Assembly (NCBI GenBank): GCA_015478945.1 | Contig: JABUQX010097332.1 | Span: forward strand, 1 to 50,185 | DNA: 50,185 bases | Direction of reading: 5' to 3' | DNA from: Trachelipus rathkii | Taxonomy: Eukaryota > Arthropoda > Malacostraca > Isopoda > Trachelipodidae | Part shown: positions 1 through 10,199 of the stretch, piece after piece | Position numbering within the stretch: position 1 is the first letter of the stretch | How the letters are laid out: every line of letters starts with the position of its first letter | Position numbers and translations under genes: made by a program | Notes under the pieces: model-generated | What the model saw: the letters and a program-made list of their open reading frames with translations, nothing else | Databases searched by the model: none | Told to the model about the DNA's origin: nothing

Positions 1-453
1 TCTCGATGATCGCCTGGCATTGCTGTCAACTCAACTGTCTCCCTGTACGTCCTGTAGGGAAAAGCTTTTCGTTGCATATTCGAGTCCTTGGACGTTCGCG
101 GGGCGCCGAGTGCGCGGATGTGCTCATAGCCTTAGCGTCGTCTTAAGTACGTAGCGGCTCGAGGGTAGAGAAGAAAAGCAGCATTATTATTTTACACCTT
201 CTCGAAGGTTAAAATAAAAAGTATCTCCCTCGTCCGCGACATGACGATCGCGATTCCTTGTGAAATCATGAAAAAAACTCTGATTCCAAGTCGCTTCGCA
301 CGCGCTCTTCTCGTTTTCTCAGCCGATGCTGCGGTAGTTCCCTTTACCGACCCAATTTAACGAAGCTTGGGTCGGAAAAGTGGAACACGTAGCTGTTTCA
401 GCAGCGGGAGCGTCCGGCAGAGCAGCTATCCGTCCGTCCGTCCGTCGATTCTT
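1..453. other. Probable rDNA spacer, no gene seen
   Basis: No recognisable gene. Base composition is mixed, with CG-containing patches, unlike the AT-rich right half of the window. It lies upstream of the 28S gene and directly before a spacer-like repeat block, so external or internal transcribed spacer is the likely identity. I could not find the conserved 3' end of 18S rRNA here, so the 18S gene is either outside the window or unrecognisable. Confidence 0.4.
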
Positions 454-1010
454 CCTCTACCGAACTTGCAATAACTCTGCTCGTTTGGAAATGGAGTTTC
501 TTCGGCGGCTTAATCAGCTGCTCTCCTGGTCGTTTCTTCAGCTGCTGACACAGCTGCCTCCGCTGCGAAAACTCCCTCTACCGAACTTGCAATAACTCTG
601 CTCGTTTGGAAATGGAGTTTTCATTTTGGCCGCTTCTTCAGCTGCTGCCGCGCGTTCATCAGTCACTACCTCTCAGCAGCAGTCGTTTCAACCTCTACCG
701 AAACCTCAATCACAATGCGGTTTGGAAATGTTGAGCGACGTCTAAAGCTGCAGCTGTTGAGATGTAGTGTCTGTTGCTTCGCTAGCTTCAGCTGATAATG
801 TTGCTGGTTTTGTGGCCGATGTTGCAGTCGTCTCTCCCTCTACCGAACTTGCAATAACTCTGCTCGTTTGGAAATAGAGTTTCGACTGTTGCCTGTAGCT
901 TCCGTCTCCGTAAATTCTGGTTTAGGTGGTTGTAGCAGCAGCAGCAGTAGCAGTTGCAGCGTTCTCCCTCTACCGAACTTGCACTAACTCTGCTCGTTTG
1001 GAAATGGATT
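454..1010 (+). repeat. Spaced direct repeat, 45-bp core, five copies
   Basis: A core of about 45 bp beginning CTCTACCGAACTTGCAATAA and running through CTGCTCGTTTGGAAATGGAG occurs at 454-500, 575-621, 692-730 (degenerate), 836-882 and 966-1,009. Start-to-start spacing is 121, 117, 144 and 130 bp. The DNA between copies is rich in GCT/GCA triplets but otherwise differs. Three copies are near-identical while one is decayed, as expected for a spacer array that is partly homogenised. Location upstream of 28S suggests an ETS or ITS1 subrepeat; that placement is inference. The short open frames across it (380-595, 926-1,120) follow the repeat and are not genes. Confidence 0.75.
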
Positions 1011-2368
1011 GGGCTGCTCAAGTTGCCAAATTGTTGCTGCTTCTGCTGTTACTACTGCCGGCCGCTTTTACGGTTTCAGTTGCTGCCGGTTGGTTGAGAA
1101 ATACGGGTTTGAGCGTGTAAGAAGGAATTGCTCGCGACACGAGTTTCTTTTCGCAGGAAGGGTTTCGTGACGGTGCGCGTGTGGAACGCATTGATAACGT
1201 CTCATCTTAGGAAAAAAAAAGAGGATATTGCTGCTGCTGCTGTTGGTCGCTTTGTGCGTGCGCTGGTGCCACTTGTGGAACTTTTCTCTCACTCTTTTTA
1301 CTAAAAGTGAGAGCGATCGCGCAAACAATTGCTTGCAATTTCCTTCCTCTTTTCTTTTCTATCTTCTCGCTTTCGGACGGGCTGCTGTTGTTGAGCGTGC
1401 GTAACGTAACTGAAACGCAATGGTCATCACCTAGACTTCTTTCGCTCCCTTTGGTTGATAGAGAGACCATTTCGAGGGAAGGATGCCGGTGCTATTACTG
1501 TAGCTGCTGCTGTTGCTACTGTGTCGCCTTTCGAAAGGGATGCACGATCGGGTGCGGCGGGCGTTACCCAATCAGGCGTTTTCCCACTCCGCTTCTTGAA
1601 AAGAAGGGTGTGCGGAAAATTGCGTGTATTGGTGTTAGCGCCGTAGTTGCCAAAGTCGCTCCGATTGTTGTTCTCCTTTCGACAAACGCAAAGGGGCGCA
1701 TAGTGGCTGCTGCATCAGCATAAAAATTTGTATCAGTAATAGCGTCGGTGTCTCTCTTTCTCGAAACAGGTTTTTGAGGGGACGTTAACAGAAGTCTGGT
1801 GGTGCCATCTCGAATTAAGTTTCGTTTCGTGCGCTGTGTTGCCGGACCGGCAGCAGCCTTGAAAAAAGAAAGAGAGATAGAAGGAGGGGGGGAAGAGGAA
1901 GGAAAATTTGCGCGACGCTCTCATGACAAAACGCTGGAGATGAGGGAAGGTTTGTTTGTGGTATTAGCGCATAAGCATTGTGTTGCCGGATGGCGACCCG
2001 CAGTAGTAGTAGCTATCCTGAGAATGAGACGTTGTGTTTTGTTAGTTCCTCGCGTGCGCTCCGTCCGTTTCTCTTTCCACTGTTGCCGAATGCGAAAGAA
2101 ACTCAAAGTGCACGCTTTGTCGCTCGTCGTATAATAGCGCATATCAGAGAGCCTTTTCGCGTAGTCCATGAGGCAGAGAGTTACTTATATTATTTTATGG
2201 TAGAGTAGTAAGTATGTGTGACATATATCACGACGGTATTAGTAGTTAACGCTGTTTCTAATATCGCTGGCTGTGCTATATATTAGCTTCAGTGCGAATT
2301 TGTTTAGTATCGTGATCTGCGCAGAAACATGATATTTTTGCTCGGTAACGGATGATTATATTAACGTT
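1011..2368. other. GCT-rich spacer with degenerate repeats, no gene
   Basis: Short GCTGCT runs recur, and phrases such as TGTGTTGCCGGA appear near 1,835 and 1,978, so this looks like low-grade repeated spacer. The longest frame (1,307-1,723, 138 codons) is a triplet-repeat by-product with Cys/Tyr/Ala runs and overlaps frames on both strands. Nothing resembling a protein domain is visible. Likely rDNA spacer by position. Confidence 0.45.
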
Positions 2369-2930
2369 AGTTAATGGTAGGGTGGCGTCACCTGAAGAAC
2401 GCTAACGCTAGTGAAATTAACATACTAACGTAATATCACTAGTCATGCAACCTCACATTGGCTAAAAGCTAAAGCAGCATATAGCTATATAGCATGACAG
2501 GGAGTAAAAACGTCGCCTACCTATATGAGTAGTGAGTTGATGGTAATAAATTATTTCTACTTTATGCTGCTACCTTATTATGTCGTGACGGTATATATCT
2601 CATTGTAATCGGTATAGGGTGGCTCACTCACTGAAGAAACGCTAACGCAGAAGAAATATCAATTAAATAAAGTATAATATATAAGAGTATAATATCATCA
2701 CAGATATTATTAGTATTAGTCAGCAAGTACCCTACAGTATTAAAGCGGCGAGACATTGACGTGAGACGACACGTGTTCTAATATCTCCTGTCAATCACTT
2801 GTCAACATATTTTTTAAGACTTTATCGTGTTAGAGAACCAGGATCTCTGTATAAGCTATTGATCAATGGAGTAATGAATAAAATTGTTGACACGTTCGAA
2901 TTATACTTTAAAAGTCACCTGATAAAAGTG
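2369..2930. repeat. Short direct repeat pair and unassigned spacer before 28S
   Basis: Two related segments, about 2,371-2,420 and 2,613-2,660, share the order TAGGGTGGC, a TCACT-like stretch, TGAAGAA and CGCTAACGC, some 240 bp apart. They faintly recall the 5.8S core (GGTGG-TCACTC and GAAGAACGC), but the similarity is short and occurs twice, so I do not call 5.8S. If an rDNA unit is present, 5.8S and ITS2 would be expected in this interval. The remainder is AT-rich and unassigned. Confidence 0.35.
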
Positions 2931-5900
2931 CTACAGTAACGCCTGAGTGTAGAATATCAAATTGACTTTTTTTATGATTACGTACAATATTTTATATATA
3001 TAACTAATAGTGAATTCTTAGTTAAGTATGGCTAGACTGAAAAGGATGGAAGCTCATGACGCTAGGTCACTTGTGCAGGGGGCCGAAAGGTCGTGTGAGC
3101 TGTATGACTATATTAGATCGATATTATGAGGAGTATTATACGTGTGGAAAGCTCGAGATCCCTCGCCCCTGAAGTCAGTTATTTGTTCGTATTGCAACTC
3201 CGCTGGCCCATAGAAGCGAGTTGATAGCTATCCAGTAGGTGATCGTTGCCTCGGTTGTTTCCACGTCGGTTGCTCTCCAAGAGAGTCGGAGTTGCTTGTA
3301 AATAAGCATAGCCCTAGCTAAGGTGGTGAGATATCCATTAGCGATCATAATAGCAAAATTAATAAGAAAATCAAAACCTCACGGAGAGAAATAAAACTGA
3401 ATAATCTTTCATAAACATTTCTTCAAGAAGTAGTCACCACAAGGAATACCTAGTAGCGTTAATAGGTATTTTATCATTAATAGAGACTGGAGTTTTAGCT
3501 AAGCGCTTATATCAATTAAGAAATGTGCGAGCAGAACGTTAATAGAAAAAACCCTCTGTAGGAAAATATTTCACGTATGAGCTGTGAAGACTATAGACGT
3601 AGTCATAAAAGACGAGATAGTTCAGAACGTATCCGAGCTAAAATGGTATTTCAAGGCTGATTTCCGACAAACCGGAGTATAAGCGCGAGAGCTTCTGTGT
3701 CGTGAGGCAACACGTTAAGTTGAACGGATTCCGTCGAGGAAATCCCATAATATTACGCGAGGCATAGTTCCTCTCAGGAGGTAAGATGCGACTCCAGTTC
3801 ATATGAGTGACTGTTTCTAGAGCAGCGAGTCAGCGAAGGGGGTGCACTGTCTATTAGGCTCGATAAGTAGGGCACCGCTATAGGACCGATTCGAGAAGGC
3901 TTGTCGAGATGACACGGGGGTCTGGGAATAGCATATAAATTATCTCGTTCCCGGATATAGGCAGCAAAACCGTTTGACCGTAGAGTTTTTTAAAGATACG
4001 CCCCGGTAGTTTATTCACTCAGAGTTAATGCGGGGCCGCCCCGTTCTCTTGACATAGGCTATTCATCGTAGACGTATTATAAATGTATGTAAAGATGTTT
4101 GATCTTAGATTAGGTAGGTAATATATACTAATCCTCTATCACTACATCCTATCAGCTACTGTGCTACTTGAGACAGATAGGAGAAGTCGTGTCATCCCGC
4201 TATTGTCTCTAGCAGCGTACGCTGAATCTACGCACGGTGTATGTTGACGACAGCTTACTTCACGTTACCCGTCTTGATAATACATCACGTGACACAAGAA
4301 GTATAGAATAATGTCACGCAAGTCAAAGGGCTGTCTAAAACTCTAAATAGGCGAAACAGTAAAAGTGATCTTTATTCAATATGGATTATATCAAATCGTT
4401 TACGGTAGTTGCTGATAGCGTTGATGAGATATATTCTATTCTTCGACATAGTGAGTTATATCTGAGCTATATAACGGATGTATACGCTCAACTCTAACGT
4501 AGGTTATATTATTATTATAGGCGTAGATTGAAGTGGAGTTTGTATCCTGCTGGTCTCTACCCCGATCTAACTAACCTGAATGGCCGGCGCTCAAAGCCCG
4601 GGCCTCGCCAGTTTATACGCACTCTATCTTACTGTAATGTTAATATGATATAGCCTAACTATCCAGTCAGCTGCTATTCCCCGTTTATGACTACGCTAAA
4701 CAATTTATTATGATATAAAATTTTTTTATGTCTTGTATTCTTTACTAAGAGGGGCGGGTACACTCGTAGGTAGGTCGCGTTTCGCAGGTCTTTGAGTATA
4801 ATAGAATATAGCGGGCTCTCTCAGAGACGCATATTCTGGTAACTCATCACGAAAGATTGGTGATCTATAGCCTGGCCATAGGATATGTAAGCCAGGAGGA
4901 AACACGCTGGTGTGAAGGTCCGCAGCGAAATTCTGATGTGCTCATATCAGATCGTCAGAGTGTAAATGTACTCATAGGGGCGAAAGACCTTATATACATG
5001 AACCATTAGTATAAACTTGCGTTACCTCATATATTCCGAAGTATTCCCTCAGGATGTACTTTGTATGTCTCACCGTTTCGTGAGCGCATAATGAGCGTTC
5101 ATCCGGTAAAGAGAATGATTAGGGGTCCTTGGGGATACCTTTATCTATCTACTCAATAAATTCTTCAATATAACTCTAAAACTGAGGTGCTGAAGAAAAG
5201 GGTTTCTTTCTTCTTGTAAATGACCTCTTGTCGAATCCGAAGTAATCATTAGTGGTGTATATAAATAAATATTACCATATTTTTGTGTAATGTACTAGAA
5301 CTTGGGACAGTGACTGTATTGAATACACAGTCGAGTTTAAAGTGTATGAAGGCCTAAGTACATATATAGATTATATTAGTATATTATATATAGGCTCATA
5401 TAGGTGGTTAGATACTACAATATGAAAGGCGTTGGTCGCTCAAGACAGCAGGGCGGTGGCCATGGAAGTCGGCATGAGCATCGAGCAGGATGTACCACCT
5501 GCTAACCTGCCGAAGCGCCTAGCTACCTTAGAATAAAATGTGAATTGCGCGGCTAAACCGTCCTACGATTTCACTACAGATATACTACGTTACGAGGTAG
5601 TAATCGGCACATTACACCTTATCTCTATTCACTGTGAGGGGATACCGTCTCGGCTAATATGTATGGAGATTGGATACGGTGTCATCGATATAGCCTACGA
5701 CGAGTAGGAGATGGAGTCAGAGGGGGTTGGCGACAGAATATGCTCTCATGTGATCAGTAAGCGGAGTTAGAGTAAATAGACCTGCCTCCCGGTCTAGAAT
5801 CTTGGTAGTAGATTATATAATGCTAGTAAATTACTATGGATGGGAACCTCGAAAGGCCTGTTTGCGGGGAAAGGGTTACCTCTGATCAACATGCGTATTT

Positions 5901-6049
5901 GTACGTAGGTGGAGTATAGTTAGTTACTATTAGATCACTAAGCTCGGATAACGACTTAGTAGTCCGTAGCACCTAGCGGGTTTCTTAATGCAATTCACTC
6001 AAAATGAGTATTATCATCTACCTCAGTGCTCGACGCTACTAATGTTTTC

Positions 6050-6740
6050 TCAGGAGTCAGGCAGGCAGGCAGCTTGGAACAACATAACAGTTTGAGTATT
6101 GGTACGTGTGCAGGCGACCAGCTAGCATACGTGACAGTACTCGATGTAGGTAATTTGGCTGGCTCTAGTGAATTGTCATAAGCGTTATTCGCTCTACTAT
6201 CTTTCTTAGTTTCTTCTGTTACTGTTCATGTCGTTTGGTGGAGCAATGGACCAGTGATCATGACAGGCAGACTAGAACAACAGTTGGTGGATGTGGATCA
6301 CTAGGTCGGCGACAGTGTCATAGCAGGCATTTAGTATAATTAGTATATAATCTAGGCTTATGGATTGCCTACGTACGATCCTCTTTCTTAGATTTCTGTA
6401 TATGATTTCTGTTCGCAATCTGGGTGATTAGGGCAGGATTAATACAGCACCAGGCATGAGCTCAGGCAGGCTCAGACTGTAGAACTAAAATACAGTTTGA
6501 GTGAGCGCTAGTAGCGACAGCAGCAGCGACTCAGCGGTGTGAAATAAATTAGTGAATGTGCTGAGATAGCTACGTAAGTTTCGCTGTGACTACTAATCTT
6601 TCTTAAGTTTATCTCATTGATTTCTGTTTTGTTCGACTTCGGCGATTTATATCAAGGCAGTGCAGGCTAGGCAGTAACTCTGTATGAGTAACAACAGTTG
6701 GAAGTGGCGGCGCGACAGCAGCATCAGCAGCGGATGGTAT
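6050..6740 (+). repeat. CAG-rich tandem array inside a 28S expansion region
   Basis: Three degenerate units of roughly 180-215 bp. Markers are CTTTCTTAG-like at about 6,201, 6,382 and 6,597; CAGTTTGAG at 6,089 and 6,493; AACAACAGTTGG-like at 6,270 and 6,688; and AGGCAGGCAG-type runs at 6,060, 6,265, 6,425 and 6,655. The array sits between the 28S core block at 5,700-5,950 and the one at 7,390-7,440, that is, in variable sequence between the D8-flanking and D10-flanking cores. A CAG/AGC tail closes each unit. It is followed by a T-run and C-run patch at 6,760-6,815. Confidence 0.6.
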
Positions 6741-8534
6741 GTATATTAAAGGGGCCCCTACTTTTTTTTTGTAAGGGGGTATACTATACTATACCCTACC
6801 CCCCCCTTTTGGGGAGATAATATTTTGTACCCTCATAAGATATATCGTTTTCAGCTCCACTCACTTCTAGTTTCCCTTCTGTTCTTGATTTTACTGTTTT
6901 GATTGTCGATATAAAACGGATCTATTTTCTCTAATTTGAATAAATTATAGAGTGTGTTATCAGATTTTCGCGTACGAAGATTTGCGACTGGTGCGAAACG
7001 GGGATATCTATACGGTCCAATATATTACCCTGAAAATATTAGGACGCTGGGAAATAGATATTATATATATCGTGGACTTTTTGATAACGCTCGATACTCA
7101 CCTGGTAACTAAGGGAAGATAATATTTGCCATTCAGCCACTGTGCGTGTCCGGTGAGAGGATCATGCTCTTTATTCTTCATAAGATGAGTATACTCGAGG
7201 GTTACCTTAGAATCATATTCGATAGGATGTAAAGGACTTAAGACATTACGTGGTCGTACCGAAGTAAGCTCATCGTATTATTAGTGCGGCGTCCTCGCGT
7301 GCCTCACTGTGATTAGATCATGAGGTCCTTGAAATGTAGTGGATAGGAAGGTGGTGCTATCTACTTACGAGCTCCAATCTTCGCGCCTGTCCGTATAACC
7401 CAGTAACATATATCGCATCAAGGTCACCCACGAGGTTATCGCAGCTTCACTCTTGTCGCTAGTCGATAACTCAAGTATGTGTAATGGGTATGTGAATGCA
7501 AGTCCGGCTAAATCACTCGATCCAGTAACTTCTGGAAGAAGATATTAGTGCTACTGGAGGGGTGAGCCTAGATCGGGCCTGTATCTTCGGTAAGCGGTCT
7601 ACGGTGCCGGGGCTCGGAGCGGCTGAATTATCGGTTCCTTGGATTATATGAAGACTTATATTAATATAATTATATACATTAGTGTAGTTTCCGTATGCCT
7701 CAGGGACGGCTAGCGTATCGTCACGTCCTCTCACTCCGTGACGTAAGGGTGCGAGGCTAGGACGGAGTTCGTCCGCTGATCACTGAGTTCATAGCCAGGC
7801 AGTATTATTAATTGCCAGCGCTGCCTGTAGCGAAGCTGGAGTTTGAGTTTGTAAAAGGAGTATGAAATTTGTTCGCATAGCAAATGCGGTCTCGTTTTCC
7901 AGCTTTGACCTTCCATACCGTCTCGGCTAGGCTATTAAACTAGTTACAAATTCTCAGAACTTAGGATAATAGACCAGGGAATCCGACTGTCTAAATAAAC
8001 AATATGCATCGAGCTGATATGGCCTTATAACCGTGTTTCGACGCGATGTTTGTATTCCTATCATGAGCCCAGTGTACTTCCTTGAATGTCAATAGTGAAG
8101 AAATTCTAATATGAATGCGACGGGTAAATATACAGTACGTGAGTACTATATGCCTCTTCTATAATTAAGTAGTATGATCACAATGACCTTCTGATCTCAT
8201 ACTAATTAGTGAATATGAGCCGCATGAATGAGATTTAAACTGGATTTACCTACTTGTCCTACCTAACTACCTGTTCTAAGCCTAATGCTCTCTGTAACAG
8301 GGCATACGGTTTTTTATGTAACGAGACCAAAGCGGGGAAAAGAGACTTAATCTGTTATGTCTGAATCAATCTCTATGTAACAATTATGTGGAGAGACATG
8401 AAGTAGGTGTTAAGATATAGTTAAGGGGAGGCTATCGGGTTATAAATCCTTAAGTCATGCTAGAGATTAGGGCTCAATATGATTTGAGTATGTTGAGGCG
8501 TAGCTAGGACGGGGTTTAGACGGCGTATCAGATC

Positions 8535-8700
8535 GTCACTCTATATTATAATATATATATATTATTTATATATTATATTATTTATATATATTTTCCCCCT
8601 CCGGTCCGTTCATTCTATATTATCCAATCTATAACCTCATAATAAACCTATGGAAACTCTTCTCTCGTAGAGAGTTTCCACTTATGCCTAGCCAGTGATA
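8535..8700 (+). other. AT tract and hairpin in a 28S expansion segment
   Basis: About 60 bp of TA/TTA repeats is followed by a perfect 9-bp inverted repeat, GGAAACTCT (8,652-8,660) and AGAGTTTCC (8,671-8,679), with a 10-base loop. It lies just before the block matching GGTGAAATACCACTAC (near 8,695-8,712), where 28S carries a variable stem. A paired rRNA expansion stem is therefore a natural reading, though it is not demonstrated. Confidence 0.5.
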
Positions 8701-9719
8701 AATATCACTCCAATATATATATATAACTACTTAATATACCTATTCGTTTCTCTACATATAATATATATTCGATATATGACTAGCGGTAAAGTCGCGCTTT
8801 AGGCCGCTCACTATGCCTATTCTAAACCTCACTTATTACCTTGATTGAGGTCAGGTTAAATATGTGAATCTAGCTCTTAGGAAGGGTTGACTATAGTCTG
8901 TGAGCAACTAGCTGTACTATTATTAGACTCGAGAAAAAGGAAAGTTCGAGAATACTAGCGCATTAGGCCGTTGTTCTGGAATTTAACGGTGGTGGTATAC
9001 GTACTTTTCACTGTCGTTCCGATTTATTCTTAGCGAGCTAACCCTCTCTTTTTATTTCTCCGTTATATATATTCGTTATACCGACAGTTAATTTGACGTG
9101 TAAGTAAGTATTTCTAGGTCTGCTGCGCTGCTATATTCAGGTAGGTATGCGATGTCTGGGTTTATTATTGATATAAGTATTGGAATATGTAGCATATGTA
9201 TCAGTAAGCGGTCGGGAGGGGTAGCGGTCATCCGCCTGATTCGAAAATGTCTATTTCCAGGTTATTCGGTCAGCTTTTATTATTATAGTCGACGCGTGTT
9301 CAGAGGACATGTCAGATGGGAGTTTTAGACTGGGGGCGGTACATATATCTATGTCAAAAGATAACGCAGGTGTCACAAGGCCAGCTCAGCGATAAGGACA
9401 GATAAATACTCTATAGCGTAGAGCAAAATAGGGCAAATGCTGTAGCTATTGTTATGCCGGTATATAATTATATTTCTAAGTACGAATTAAACGGAACCGT
9501 GAAGCGGGGCCTATTCATCTGAATCCTATTTGTACTCTAAACTATAGTTTTTTTAAAGCAAAGAGGTATGTCAAGTAAAAATTATACCTAACAGGGATAA
9601 TCATGGCTTATGTGGCGGCCAGCGTTTCATACTAGCGACGCTATCAGTCTTTTGATCGCTATCTGATATATTTGTACGACATTCTTCCTATCATATTATG
9701 CGTGGCAGAAACTCACTGC

Positions 9720-9748
9720 ACCAAGTGTCGGATTGTTCACCCGCTAAC

Positions 9749-9787
<39 letters not shown>

Positions 9788-10180
9788 TAGTTTTACCCTA
9801 CTGTGTCCAGTAAACGGCCGTGGCGATGGTAGCCCCGCTCAGTACGAGAGGAACAGCGGGGGCGGACCTCTGGTGCAGCACTTGGCTGATAAGCCATTGG
9901 TGCGAAGCTACGTCCGTCCGGACTTATGCCTGAACGCCTCTGAAGGCAGAAGCCGGTCCAGGGATGCCACGGCACATGAGCGGAGAAAAACGGTTCTGTG
10001 AGGTAGAACGATATAACCGAGGGTCTCGCTTCCGAGGGGTTCCTGGTCGAGTGGCGTCTGGTCTGAGCGTGCGACACGTTCCCACTTTATCACACTCCGC
10101 CGCCACTTTTGTGGGTAAGAACGGGGGGCTCTGAGAAGTATCACCTCTGTATAGCGTACCACTCTTATACCGGTAGCTCT
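9720..10180 (+). rRNA. 28S 3' domain with sarcin-ricin loop, well preserved
   Basis: This is the cleanest part of the rRNA gene. It contains GGATTGTTCACCCGCTAA, GTGAGCTGGGTTTAGACCG and TTAGTTTTACCCTACTG in order. The universal sarcin-ricin loop AGTACGAGAGGAAC is at 9,841-9,854, the site where elongation factors contact the large subunit. CGCCGCCAC at 10,099-10,107 is close to the usual 3' end. The contrast with the interrupted blocks upstream is abrupt at about 9,710. Minus-strand frames at 9,793-10,195 are shadows of this rRNA. Confidence 0.95.
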
Positions 10181-10199
10181 AACGTCGATTTTCACTAAC

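Noticed and set aside
1307..1723. 138-codon frame as a possible gene
   Set aside because: Triplet-repeat composition, overlapping frames on both strands, no domain and no start context; lies in probable rDNA spacer.
2369..2670. 5.8S rRNA
   Set aside because: Only short resemblances (GGTGG-TCACTC, GAAGAACGC), which occur twice 240 bp apart; the following 5.8S core was not found.
1..2930. 18S rRNA
   Set aside because: No conserved 18S core or 3' end was recognised on either strand.
9793..10195. Three overlapping minus-strand frames
   Set aside because: Antisense shadows of the conserved 28S 3' domain.
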